A stretch of DNA of 50,621 nucleotides. Source: Asaia bogorensis. Lineage in GTDB: Bacteria > Pseudomonadota > Alphaproteobacteria > CACIAM-22H2. Location: positions 1 to 50,621 of the forward strand of contig CAMDLT010000030.1 of the NCBI GenBank assembly GCA_945901855.1, written 5' to 3'. Each line of letters begins with the position of its first letter. Position 1 is the first letter of the stretch. The translations under genes were made by a program, and so were the position numbers. This document shows, piece after piece, positions 1 to 9,502 of the stretch. Below the pieces are notes generated by a model that saw only the letters and a program-made list of their open reading frames with translations, searched no databases and was not told the DNA's origin.

Positions 1-1022
<1,022 letters not shown>

Positions 1023-1310
1023 TTACTCGAGCACGCCCAGAATGTCGGATTCCTTCATGATCAGAAGGTCCTTGCCATCGAGCTTCACTTCCGTGCCCGA
1101 CCACTTGCCGAACAGAATCTTGTCGCCGGCCTTCACGCCCATCGGCTGCAATTTGCCGTCTTCGGTGCGGGCACCGGGGCCCGCCGAAATGACTTTGCCC
1201 TGCTGCGGTTTTTCCTTGGCGGTATCGGGAATGATGATGCCGCCCTTGGTCTTGGCTTCCTGATCGAGCGCTTCGACCAATACGCGGTCGTTCAACGGCC
1301 GGAATTTCAT
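1023..1310 (-). CDS. groES: Co-chaperonin GroES
   Basis: This 95-residue co-chaperonin is the heptameric lid of the GroEL chamber. The protein starts [18 protein letters not shown], which is the classic GroES N-terminus, and contains the mobile loop and the conserved [20 protein letters not shown] end. The frame is open further upstream, but the ATG at 1308-1310 is chosen because a strong AGGAGG lies about 7 bases ahead of it and the length matches the family. It is the first gene of the groES-groEL operon, and the CIRCE element lies about 50 bp upstream. Confidence 0.97.
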   Translation of the reverse strand: MKFRPLNDRVLVEALDQEAKTKGGIIIPDTAKEKPQQGKVISAGPGARTEDGKLQPMGVKAGDKILFGKWSGTEVKLDGKDLLIMKESDILGVLE

Positions 1311-1359
1311 ATGTAGGTCTCCTCCGGAGATGTGTGAAAATCCCATCGGGGTACCGCTG

Positions 1360-1386
1360 TTAGCAGTCTCCCCCAATGAGTGCCAG
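1360..1386 (-). promoter_or_regulatory. CIRCE element (HrcA operator) of groESL
   Basis: The plus strand shows TTAGCAGTC, nine bases, then GAGTGCCAG. The CIRCE consensus is TTAGCACTC-N9-GAGTGCTAA, so the half-sites have one and two mismatches and the spacer is exact. It overlaps the expected transcription start of the promoter at 1388-1416. The repressor HrcA binds such sites, so groESL is inferred to be derepressed on heat shock. hrcA itself is not in this window. Confidence 0.85.
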
Positions 1387-1387
1387 A

Positions 1388-1416
1388 CTTCTAGGCTCCT
1401 GCCTGGAGCCTGTCAA
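1388..1416 (-). promoter_or_regulatory. Sigma70-like promoter of groESL
   Basis: On the minus strand a perfect -35 TTGACA (1411-1416) is followed by a 17-base spacer and TAGAAG (1388-1393) as -10. The CIRCE element starts right after the -10, where HrcA would block initiation. The spacer and its edges form a perfect 7-bp inverted repeat (AGGCTCC / GGAGCCT, 1393-1411), which is unusual inside a promoter. Confidence 0.7.
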
Positions 1417-1446
1417 ACGATTAAAATATTAAATTTTTGCAGCAGT

Positions 1447-2391
1447 TTAGTCGATCCGCTGGCCGAGCGTGACCAACTCGCGCCCCTGGGCTGGAACCGC
1501 CTTTGGGAACAGCACGGTACAGCGCGGGTAGGGTGCCAGGATTTCCAAATCGCCGTCGCGCGCGATCAGCGTCCCCTCCTCGACTTCTTCGAAGCCGACG
1601 AAGCGCTGCACAAAATGCGGGTTTGCCGATTTCGCCACATGCACGACCGAAACGTCGTAGATGGCCTTCGGCGGGATCGGCACGTTCGGGCGATGTCGGG
1701 CGGCGAAGTCCGGCGCGATCGTGCCTGCGACTACCAAGAAATCGAGAAAGGTTGCTTTGGCGGCAGCGACCGAAGCTTTCAGGAAATGCGCGCCGCATTC
1801 GACGACCAAGGCAGTCTTGGTGCCGTCTTTGGCGGCAAACGGCGCGTACTCGATCATCGTGCGGCCTTCGAACACGCTGTCCTCGAGCAACACGGTGCGC
1901 GGAAAACCGATGCGCTCGGCCAGTGCGCGCGCGCGCGCGACGCGCGCACCGACAAAAAACGGCCGCACGTCGTGCGTGGTCGAATGGATGTCGAGCAGCA
2001 GATCGGCCTCGGCCACGAACGGTTCGAGTTCGCGCGCGCGCGCGGCCTCGTGAGTTTTCTCGTTGGCGAGCCAGTCCGCGCGCCACACGCGATTCATGTC
2101 GCGATCGACGAAGCGGCTGTCGAGCGGTTTTTCGATATCGAAACTGCGATAGGCCGCGACATTCGAAAACGCCAGGATCAGCGAACCCTTGAGCGGCCGA
2201 ATCTTCTGTTCGAGCGCCCAGTGCAGCGTTTCGGCGCCGCAGAACTCGTTGCCGTGCGTGAGCGCCACAACCATTATGCAGGGGCCCGCGACGCCGCTAT
2301 CGAAGCGATGCACGAAGGGCGTGCCGGTATTGCCCGCCTCCCACATCGACAGATCGCGCGGCAGTACTTCGATGGGCGGAAGATCGGTCAT
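1447..2391 (-). CDS. Succinylglutamate desuccinylase / aspartoacylase family zinc hydrolase
   Basis: This 314-residue protein looks like the M14-type zinc carboxypeptidase fold of the AstE/AspA family. The zinc set is visible: THGNE supplies His46 and Glu49, and DIHSTTH supplies His136; the DRDMNRVW stretch is also typical. The family removes acyl groups from N-acyl amino acids, but the substrate here cannot be read. The frame extends upstream into hflX; the ATG at 2389-2391, 10 bp after the hflX stop, is preferred. It is the last gene of the hfq-hflX cluster before the groESL promoter. Confidence 0.8.
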   Translation of the reverse strand: MTDLPPIEVLPRDLSMWEAGNTGTPFVHRFDSGVAGPCIMVVALTHGNEFCGAETLHWALEQKIRPLKGSLILAFSNVAAYRSFDIEKPLDSRFVDRDMNRVWRADWLANEKTHEAARARELEPFVAEADLLLDIHSTTHDVRPFFVGARVARARALAERIGFPRTVLLEDSVFEGRTMIEYAPFAAKDGTKTALVVECGAHFLKASVAAAKATFLDFLVVAGTIAPDFAARHRPNVPIPPKAIYDVSVVHVAKSANPHFVQRFVGFEEVEEGTLIARDGDLEILAPYPRCTVLFPKAVPAQGRELVTLGQRID

Positions 2392-2401
2392 GGCGCGTTT
2401 C

Positions 2402-3778
2402 TCAGTTCGAGCGGGTGCGGCGGTGGTCGAAGCGTTTGCGGTCGGCCGGATCGAGGGCGACGACGACATGCAGGCGGCCTTCCTCGTTGCGGCTTTCGAT
2501 CACGCGGCCGTGCGAATGCAGCCAGGCCAGTCCCGCCCCGTCGGCATAATCGAGATCGTATTCGACGGTCTCGCGAATTGCGGCGAGGCGCGTGTCGATC
2601 AGATCCAGCAGATCGGCGCAACCGGCTCCCGTAACGGCCGACACGACGACCTCGTTGGTTTCGCGCGACGCGCGCTCGGACACGGCCGCGTAGGTTTCCT
2701 GCGGCAGCAAGTCGGCTTTGTTGAGCACTTCGACAAACGGATTGTCGGCCTCGGCCGTGCGCCCGAGTTCGCCCAAAACCGCGCGCACGTCGCTTGCCTG
2801 CGCGTCGCTCTCCGGGTGCGCTACGTCGTGCACATGCAGCACAAGATCGGCCGCCAAAACTTCTTCGAGGGTCGCGCGAAACGCCGCGACCAGATCGTGC
2901 GGCAGGTCGGAGATGAAACCGACCGTATCCGAGAGAATGATCTTGCGCCCCGAGGGCAGCTCGAGCGCGCGCATCGTGGGGTCGAGCGTGGCGAACAGCA
3001 TGTCGGCGGCGAGCACGCGCGCATGGACGAGCCGATTGAACAGCGTCGATTTTCCGGCGTTGGTGTAGCCGACAAGGGCGACGACCGGATAGGGCACGCG
3101 TTCGCGCGAGCGGCGGTGCAAGGCACGCGTGCGCTTGACCTCCTCGAGATCGCGCTTGAGGCGGATGATCTTGTCGCCGATCATGCGCCGGTCGCTTTCG
3201 AGCTGGCTTTCGCCCGGACCCGCCAGGAACCCGAAGCCGCCGCGCTGGCGCTCCAAATGCGTCCAGGTGCGCACAAGGCGGCTTTTTTGGTAGCTGAGTT
3301 GGGCGAGTTCCACCTGCAAACGCCCTTCGGCCGTGCGTGCGCGCGCGCCGAATATCTCAAGGATGAGTCCCGTGCGGTCGAGCACCTTGCAGGCCCATTC
3401 TTTTTCGAGATTGCGCTGCTGCACGGGGCCAAGCGCCGCATCCATCACCACGACCGCGATACGCTCGTCGTGAATCATTTGCTTGAAGCGCGCGACGCTT
3501 CCCTGCCCCAGCAAGGTCGACGGGCGGAAGGCGTTGAGACGCACCACTTCTTTGGCCGCGACCGACAGATCGATCGCGCGTGCAAGGCCGGCGGCTTCTT
3601 CGAGCTTGGCCTCGGGCGAGCGATCGGTTGCGGCCGCGCGTTTGCCCTTCAAGGCCGGATGCACGACGAGGCAACGGCCTTCGGTTTTGCGCTCGGCAAA
3701 TTCGCCAAGGGCTGCTTGCGCGGCTTCGAGCTTGGCAAGCTTGCGGTCGGGAACCTTCGCGGGCGGGGGATGGGCCAA
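2402..3778 (-). CDS. hflX: GTPase HflX
   Basis: HflX is a ribosome-associated GTPase that splits stalled 70S ribosomes under stress. The 458-residue protein has the HflX N-terminal domain (about 20-225, including the GPGESQLESDRR motif) and a G domain with GYTNAGKST (237-245), DTVGF and NKAD. The C-terminal extension rich in Arg and His is normal for the family. The start is a TTG at 3776-3778, four bases after the hfq stop codon, so hfq and hflX are probably one transcript, as in many Proteobacteria. Confidence 0.95.
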   Translation of the reverse strand: MAHPPPAKVPDRKLAKLEAAQAALGEFAERKTEGRCLVVHPALKGKRAAATDRSPEAKLEEAAGLARAIDLSVAAKEVVRLNAFRPSTLLGQGSVARFKQMIHDERIAVVVMDAALGPVQQRNLEKEWACKVLDRTGLILEIFGARARTAEGRLQVELAQLSYQKSRLVRTWTHLERQRGGFGFLAGPGESQLESDRRMIGDKIIRLKRDLEEVKRTRALHRRSRERVPYPVVALVGYTNAGKSTLFNRLVHARVLAADMLFATLDPTMRALELPSGRKIILSDTVGFISDLPHDLVAAFRATLEEVLAADLVLHVHDVAHPESDAQASDVRAVLGELGRTAEADNPFVEVLNKADLLPQETYAAVSERASRETNEVVVSAVTGAGCADLLDLIDTRLAAIRETVEYDLDYADGAGLAWLHSHGRVIESRNEEGRLHVVVALDPADRKRFDHRRTRSN

Positions 3779-3782
3779 GGCG

Positions 3783-4034
3783 CTAGCCTTCGGCCCCTTC
3801 CTTGTCGCCGTCGAACAGCGCGATCGGCCCCGTGGGCATCACGGTCGAAATCGCGTGTTTGTAGACAAGCTGGCTGTGGCCGTCGCGGCGCAGCAGCACC
3901 GAGAAATTGTCGAACCACGTCACAATTCCCTGCAGCTTGACGCCGTGGACCAGGAAGATCGTGACCGAGGTCTTGTTCTTGCGAATATGGTTCAAAAAAA
4001 CGTCTTGGACGTTTTGCGATTTTTCGGCCGACAT
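3783..4034 (-). CDS. hfq: RNA chaperone Hfq
   Basis: Hfq is the Sm-like hexamer that pairs small RNAs with mRNAs. The 83-residue protein begins [20 protein letters not shown], and the Sm2-like motif LVYKHAIST is near the end; [19 protein letters not shown] is the Sm1 core. The frame is open upstream for 33 more codons, but the ATG at 4032-4034 with AGAAGGG about 10 bases ahead gives the standard N-terminus. The short C-terminal tail is typical of alphaproteobacteria. hflX follows after four bases. Confidence 0.97.
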   Translation of the reverse strand: MSAEKSQNVQDVFLNHIRKNKTSVTIFLVHGVKLQGIVTWFDNFSVLLRRDGHSQLVYKHAISTVMPTGPIALFDGDKEGAEG

Positions 4035-4164
4035 CTGTCGTTGCCCTTCTCTTTTTGCGCCCGCACCGATCGGCGGCGGACGGATTTCAGCGGACCAAAA
4101 CCGCCGCAAAAATCGCGCGACGGCCGCCACCATTCAGTCGATTTAGGGCGATCTGACGTCGATT

Positions 4165-4833
4165 TCAGCCCCCACCCCGGAGCTTGCGCCAAACCGTCCC
4201 CAAATGGTCCATGTCTTGGACAATCAAACGCGGCGGATACGCCGTCAAATCGGCCATATCGCCATGTCCCTTGCCAAAAAGGACCGGAACGCACCCTGCC
4301 GCATGCGCGGTCTGCATATCAAGAGCCGTGTCGCCAACAAACCAGACATGGCCCAAGTTAGGTATCTTGATACCCTTCATCGCCAAATCGACAGGCGCAC
4401 GGTCGGGTTTATCCCGCGCTGCGTCGGTCGCCCCAACCAAGGTCTGGAAATGCGCGGTCCAGCCGAGTTGATCGGCTTCGCGGCGCAACAGCGGGCCCTG
4501 CTTGTTGGAGACCACGCCCAACGGCAGGTGCGCGGCAAGCTCGGCGACCAAACGCCCGGCGCCGGGCAGCGGTTCGAGCGTCGCAAGATGCTGGGCTTCG
4601 AAGGTGCGATAGAAAATGTCGCGCGCCTCCTGCCAGTCGGCGCCAAACAGGTCGGGGAACGAATCGCGCAGCGAGCGGCGCACACGCTGGCGGGTTTCGG
4701 CGATCGTCCAGGGCGCGCGACCGAACGCCAGCAATGCCGCGTTGATCGCAACGCGCAACGTCTCCCACGTATCGACCAGCGTATTGTCCCAATCGAACAG
4801 AATCGCGCGCGGCGGCGCGAGATCCGCGTTCAT
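4165..4833 (-). CDS. HAD-superfamily hydrolase, phosphoglycolate phosphatase-like
   Basis: This 222-residue protein belongs to HAD subfamily IA. Motif I is FDWDNTLVD with nucleophile Asp14 and Asp16; VVSNKQGPLL is motif II; DKPDRAPVD marks the motif III region; and HVWFVGDTALDMQTAHAAG is motif IV. A four-helix cap lies between motifs I and II, as in Gph and related small-molecule phosphatases. The substrate is unknown. The ATG at 4831-4833 overlaps the stop of the aminotransferase gene by four bases (ATGA), so the two are translationally coupled. An intergenic gap of 130 bp separates it from hfq. Confidence 0.88.
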   Translation of the reverse strand: MNADLAPPRAILFDWDNTLVDTWETLRVAINAALLAFGRAPWTIAETRQRVRRSLRDSFPDLFGADWQEARDIFYRTFEAQHLATLEPLPGAGRLVAELAAHLPLGVVSNKQGPLLRREADQLGWTAHFQTLVGATDAARDKPDRAPVDLAMKGIKIPNLGHVWFVGDTALDMQTAHAAGCVPVLFGKGHGDMADLTAYPPRLIVQDMDHLGTVWRKLRGGG

Positions 4834-5693
4834 GCAGCGCCTGCTTGCGCGTCCATGTGCGCGACATAGGCCTCGCGCAATTTCAGCGACAAGGTGCCGG
4901 GTTTGCCGTTGGCGATCGGCGCGTCGTCGAGCTGCGTGATCGGCATCGCGTAGGACGACGCCGACGACACAAACGCCTCGCGGGAACGGCGCATCTCCTC
5001 GAGGGTGAAGGCGCGCTCTTCGAAGGCAAGGCCGAGCGCGCGCGCGATTTTGAGGATTTCGAGCCGCGTGATGCCGTTGAGAATCTCGTTGCTGGGCGGC
5101 CGCGTGACGAGCGTGCCGTCGGGCGTGACAATCCAGGCATTCGACGAACTGCCCTCGGTTACCACGCCCGCTTCGTCGACCAAAATCGCCTCGTAGGCGC
5201 CCGCAACGCGCGCGGCCTGTTTGGCCATGCAGTTGGGCAACAGGGAAATGGTCTTGATGTCGCAGCGTCCCCAGCGAATGTCGGGCTGCACCACCGCTTT
5301 GACGCCGTCTTCGAGCATGGCGGCGGCGTGCGGCTTGGCGTTGCGCGCCGTCACCACAACCTGCGTTTTCGGGTTTTTTGGGAAGGCGTGGTCGCGCGGC
5401 GCAACGCCGCGCGTCAGCTGCAGATAGACGATCCCCTCGCGCACCAGATTGCGCCGAATCGTCTCGCGCATCACGCTCTCGAGCGCTGCGCGCGACATCG
5501 GCATCGCCATCGCCATTTCGCGAAGCGAACGCTCGAGCCGGTCGAGATGCGGGACGCTGTCGACCATGGCACCGCCGCGCACCGCACAAACTTCGTAGAT
5601 GCCGTCGCCGAACTGGTAGCCGCGATCGTCGATATGCACGCGCGCGTCTTTGTGCGGCACGTAGCGTCCGTTGACATAGGCTATGCGCGACAT
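4830..5693 (-). CDS. dat: Class IV PLP aminotransferase, probably D-amino acid aminotransferase
   Basis: This 287-residue fold-type IV PLP enzyme has the Schiff-base lysine at Lys147 in RCDIKTISLL and the cofactor-binding glutamate in VVTEGSSSNAW. The stretch TRGVAPRDHAFP resembles the RxH carboxylate trap of D-amino acid aminotransferase rather than branched-chain aminotransferases, so a D-Ala/D-Glu type reaction is most likely; the family is hard to split by eye. The start MSRIAYVNGRYVP at 5691-5693 is chosen over an upstream ATG because it aligns with family N-termini. It follows ntrX by 16 bp and overlaps the HAD gene by four bases. Confidence 0.87.
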   Translation of the reverse strand: MSRIAYVNGRYVPHKDARVHIDDRGYQFGDGIYEVCAVRGGAMVDSVPHLDRLERSLREMAMAMPMSRAALESVMRETIRRNLVREGIVYLQLTRGVAPRDHAFPKNPKTQVVVTARNAKPHAAAMLEDGVKAVVQPDIRWGRCDIKTISLLPNCMAKQAARVAGAYEAILVDEAGVVTEGSSSNAWIVTPDGTLVTRPPSNEILNGITRLEILKIARALGLAFEERAFTLEEMRRSREAFVSSASSYAMPITQLDDAPIANGKPGTLSLKLREAYVAHMDAQAGAA

Positions 5694-5709
5694 CGGCTCT
5701 CTTGTCCTC

Positions 5710-7125
5710 TCAGGAATCCAAGCTCGGACCGCGCTCGATGCCATGCACGCCCAGCGCCTTGAGCTTGCGGTGCAGGGCCGAGCGTTCCATCCCCACGAAC
5801 GTGGCGGTGCGCGAGATATTGCCGCCGAACCGCGTGACCTGCGCGATCAGATACTGGCGCTCGAACAGCTCGCGCGCCTCGCGCAGCGGCAGCCCCATGA
5901 TCTCCGCACCGTTGTCCCCGCGCAACGTGGCGGGAACGGCAGCGCCAAGATCCGGAGGCAGATTTTCGGCGCGAATCGGCTGGCTCGAATCGCCCGGTGC
6001 CATGATCAAAAGCCACTCGACGACATTGCGCAGCTGGCGCACGTTGCCGGGCCAGTCGTGGGTCTGGAGCGTTGCGAGCGCGTCGTCGGCGACGGCGCGC
6101 GCGGCCATGCCCGTCGCCGCCGCCGCGCGCGCCATGAAATGGCGCACCAGATCGGGAATGTCCTCGCGCCGTTCCTTGAGGGCGGGCATGCGGATCGGCA
6201 CGACATTGAGGCGGTAGAACAGATCTTCGCGGAAGCGGCCTTCCTGGATCTCGCGCATGAGATCGCGGCTGGACGACGCCACCACGCGCACATCGACCTG
6301 CACGCGCGCCCGCCCGCCCACGCGCTCGAAACTCTGTTCTTGCAGCATGCGCACGATCTTGCCTTGCGTCTCCATCGGCATGTCGCCGACTTCGTCGAGA
6401 TAAAGCGTGCCGTTATGCGCCTTTTCGAACAGGCCGATTTTGGGCAAAGGCGGATCGACTTCATCGACGGGCGACCCCGGCTCGATGCCGAACATTTCGA
6501 TTTCCATCGCGTTGGGCCGCAAGCTCGCGCAATTGAGCGCGACGAACGGGCCGCTGGCGCGCTTCGAGAGCGCGTGCACAAGGCGCGCCGCCGATTCCTT
6601 GCCGGACCCAGCAGGCCCCTGCAGCAGCACGCGACTGCCGGTCGGCGCCACGCGCTCCAGTTGCGTTCGCACCTGGCCGATCGCGGCCGATCCGCCGACG
6701 ATCGCCGTTGGATCGCCCGCACGCAGCTTGAGTTCGTCGATTTCGCGCTTGAGACGCGCGCTTTCGAGCGCGCGCTGCACGATCAGCAGAAGCCGGTCGG
6801 CCTTGAACGGCTTTTCGATGAAATCGTAGGCACCGCGCTTGATGGCGCCGATCGCCATTTCGATGTTGCCGTGGCCGCTGATGATGACGACCGGCACGTC
6901 CGGATGCTCGCGCTTCGCGACGTCGAGAATTTCGAGCCCGTCGAGCGCGCTGCCCTGCAACCAAACATCGAGAATGACAAGGCCGGGCCTGCGCGCGCGC
7001 ATGGCTTCCAGGGCCGCCGTGCTGTCCGCGGCGTTGCGCGTCTGGTGCCCGTCGTCTTCCAGAATGCCGCCGATCAGCATTCGGATATCGGCTTCGTCGT
7101 CGACGATAAGAATGTCCTGCGCCAT
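5710..7125 (-). CDS. ntrX: Response regulator NtrX
   Basis: NtrX is the partner of the membrane kinase NtrY and controls nitrogen, redox and envelope genes in alphaproteobacteria. The 471-residue protein has a receiver domain with phosphoacceptor Asp53, an AAA+ domain with a Walker A-like GPAGSGKE and the Walker B region TLYLDEVGDMP, and a Fis-type HTH at the end (NISRTATFVGMERSALHRKLK). The GAFTGA loop that contacts sigma54 is missing: the matching place reads EPGSPVDEVDPPLPKIG. This suggests it does not work as a classical sigma54 activator. It starts 38 bp after ntrY. Confidence 0.95.
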   Translation of the reverse strand: MAQDILIVDDEADIRMLIGGILEDDGHQTRNAADSTAALEAMRARRPGLVILDVWLQGSALDGLEILDVAKREHPDVPVVIISGHGNIEMAIGAIKRGAYDFIEKPFKADRLLLIVQRALESARLKREIDELKLRAGDPTAIVGGSAAIGQVRTQLERVAPTGSRVLLQGPAGSGKESAARLVHALSKRASGPFVALNCASLRPNAMEIEMFGIEPGSPVDEVDPPLPKIGLFEKAHNGTLYLDEVGDMPMETQGKIVRMLQEQSFERVGGRARVQVDVRVVASSSRDLMREIQEGRFREDLFYRLNVVPIRMPALKERREDIPDLVRHFMARAAAATGMAARAVADDALATLQTHDWPGNVRQLRNVVEWLLIMAPGDSSQPIRAENLPPDLGAAVPATLRGDNGAEIMGLPLREARELFERQYLIAQVTRFGGNISRTATFVGMERSALHRKLKALGVHGIERGPSLDS

Positions 7126-7163
7126 CGTAAGGGTCCTTTGCGGACCGCTGCCCTTCGCGTTGC

Positions 7164-9449
7164 TTATGTGACCGGAACGGTCGAATCTGACGGCGAGATA
7201 CTATCCGTCTCCGCGACGGATGGAAACACCAGCGTTACAACGGCACCCCCGCCGGGCCGGTCGGCCAACAGGACGGTGCCGCCATGGTCTTCCATGATTT
7301 TTTTGACGATCGCCAGTCCAAGCCCGGTGCCTTTGGCGCGCGTGGTCATGTAGGGCTCGGTCAAGCGGTGGCGATCGACGGTGGGCAACCCCTTGCCGTT
7401 GTCGGCGACCGAAAGGCAAACGCGGCCTTGCGCGTCGCGCGCAATGCGCAAAACCACATGCGGGGGCGGCAAATCGGTGCCGGTACGACCCTCGATCGCG
7501 TCGAGCGCGTTTTGCAAAAGGTTGGTGAGAGCTTGGCCGACCTGGCTCGCGTCGAACTTCAACAGCAGGCGGCCGGGCGGAAGTTCGGTTTCGAACTTCG
7601 CGTCTTGACGCGCGTTGGCCTGCAGAAAAACCGTCCGTCGCGCCAGTTCGCAGAGATCGTCCTCGCGCATGCGCGGGGCCGGCATGCGCGCAAAGGACGA
7701 AAACTCGTCGACCATGCGACCGATGTCTTCGACCTGGCGCACGATCGTCTCCACGCATAGCTTGAACGTGTCGGGGTCGTTCGATATCTGCGGCAGATAT
7801 TTGCGTTTGAGCCGCTCCGCCGACAGCTGGATCGGGGTCAGCGGATTTTTGATCTCATGCGCGATGCGCCGCGCAACGTCGGCCCATGCGGCCGTGCGCT
7901 GGGCGGATTCGAGCTCGCTCACGTCGTCGAAGGTAGCGACCATACCGGCCGCGCCGTCGTCAAGCTGGGCACGCGCGATGCGCACGACGAAGGTGCGTTT
8001 GCGCGCCCCGCGCACCAGTTGCACGCTGCCTTGCTGCGGGCGCTCGGGGTTGGCGATCGCAGCAGCCAGCAGCGGCGCAAATTCGGGCGCGGCTTGCGCG
8101 AAAGGCGAGCCGGTCGCCGCGTCGAGATCGAAATCGAGCAATTGCGAGGCCGAACGATTGGGCAGATCAATGTGCCCGCGCGCATCGAGCGCCACGACGC
8201 CTGCCGAAACGCTGGCCAGCACCGCTTCGGTGAATCGGCGGCGATTTTCGATCTGGCCGCTGGCTGCGACAAGTTCGGCGCGCTGGGCGCCAAGCTGCGC
8301 CGCCATCCTGTTGAAGGCGCGCGACAACGTGCCCAGATCGTCGTCCGGCAAGCCCTCGTCGACGCGCACGCTGAAATCGCCGTCGCGCACGCGCTGGGTA
8401 CCCGAGATCAGCGCGCCGACGGGACGCGCGATGCGATTGGCGATCGAAATCCCCATCCAGATCGCCGCCAGCAGCAGCAGCATTGCCACGACCGCAAAGA
8501 TAACCGCAAAGGTGATCTGGAAGCCCGAGCGCTTGTCCTCGAGCGCTTGGTAGATTTGCACCGCCTCGCGCGTGCTGTCGACATGCGCGACCACGTCCGG
8601 TTCGACGAAACGGCCGACCAGCAAGAATACGTCGTCGAAGCCGTCGATCCGCATCAGCGCGCGCACGCGGTCGTTGCGGCTGGCGTTCTCCGCATTCTCT
8701 TCGGGCGCGAAGACCACGATCTCGCCGCCGCGCGCGCGATCAAGGCCCCAGAACGGCACCGCCAGCTGCAGCGTGAAGCCGTTGCGCGCATAGATGCGCC
8801 CGCGCCCATCGAACAGCACCGACTCGCTCAAGGAGCGCAATTGCGTTTGGGCGTCGATCAGCGCCTGGATTTCGTCGGGTTCGCCCAGCGCCAGGGATCC
8901 AGCGCGCGACACGTCGTTGGCCATCGCCAGAATGTCGGCGCGAATATTGTTGCGGTGCTCCTCGAGATACGCCTCGACCACCGCGAGCGATCGGCCCAAA
9001 GCCAAGCGCACGGGATCCGCGAACCAGGCCTGGACGCCCAAATTGAAAAACAGAACGGTCGCGACCGCCATCGTCGCCGTCGGCGCGCCCGCGAGGACCG
9101 CAAACAGCACCACCAGTTGCACGTGCAACCGCGCCCCCGCCTGGCCGCGACGGCGCTGCAGCCACAAGCGCACGATCTCGCGCGCGATCACCGTCGCAAG
9201 CGCCAGCAGCAACAGCATGTTCGCGAGCAGCAGCCAGATCAGCGTACCCGCATCGGGCCCTTTTGCGCCCGTGAGCACAAGATATGTCGCAACGCCGGCC
9301 AACCCCGACAGCGTGACAAGCAAAAAAGCCAGCTTGCGCGACAGGCCCACGCGCACCGACCACGCGTGCAAGCGCGTCAGCGCCGAGCGCCGCATCGGAG
9401 CCGCGGCATCTGCCGGTTGCTGGGAGTGTGGAATTTCCGCCATCGTCAC
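7164..9449 (-). CDS. ntrY: Membrane sensor histidine kinase NtrY
   Basis: The 761-residue kinase has hydrophobic segments near 40-60, 70-90 and 112-138, a periplasmic region up to about 310, a fourth membrane helix at 312-335, a HAMP domain (336-390), a PAS domain (about 400-510), and a HisKA domain with phosphoacceptor His531 in RRIAHEIKNPLTPIQ. The N, G1 and G2 boxes of the ATPase follow (LLQNALDAI, DNGKG, GTGLGLAIVKK). This is the standard NtrY layout. It lies between ntrC and ntrX, 53 bp after ntrC, and phosphorylates NtrX by family knowledge. Confidence 0.96.
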   Translation of the reverse strand: MTMAEIPHSQQPADAAAPMRRSALTRLHAWSVRVGLSRKLAFLLVTLSGLAGVATYLVLTGAKGPDAGTLIWLLLANMLLLLALATVIAREIVRLWLQRRRGQAGARLHVQLVVLFAVLAGAPTATMAVATVLFFNLGVQAWFADPVRLALGRSLAVVEAYLEEHRNNIRADILAMANDVSRAGSLALGEPDEIQALIDAQTQLRSLSESVLFDGRGRIYARNGFTLQLAVPFWGLDRARGGEIVVFAPEENAENASRNDRVRALMRIDGFDDVFLLVGRFVEPDVVAHVDSTREAVQIYQALEDKRSGFQITFAVIFAVVAMLLLLAAIWMGISIANRIARPVGALISGTQRVRDGDFSVRVDEGLPDDDLGTLSRAFNRMAAQLGAQRAELVAASGQIENRRRFTEAVLASVSAGVVALDARGHIDLPNRSASQLLDFDLDAATGSPFAQAAPEFAPLLAAAIANPERPQQGSVQLVRGARKRTFVVRIARAQLDDGAAGMVATFDDVSELESAQRTAAWADVARRIAHEIKNPLTPIQLSAERLKRKYLPQISNDPDTFKLCVETIVRQVEDIGRMVDEFSSFARMPAPRMREDDLCELARRTVFLQANARQDAKFETELPPGRLLLKFDASQVGQALTNLLQNALDAIEGRTGTDLPPPHVVLRIARDAQGRVCLSVADNGKGLPTVDRHRLTEPYMTTRAKGTGLGLAIVKKIMEDHGGTVLLADRPGGGAVVTLVFPSVAETDSISPSDSTVPVT

Positions 9450-9502
9450 GCCGACGCTTTGCGCGCGACGGCCGGATGCGGTCGCCTCTTGCGCTGAAGG
9501 CG

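Noticed and set aside
7857..9497. Long plus-strand open frame opposite ntrY
   Set aside because: The opposite strand encodes an unmistakable NtrY kinase. The plus-strand peptide is rich in His, Gln and Arg with no motifs, as expected for a shadow.
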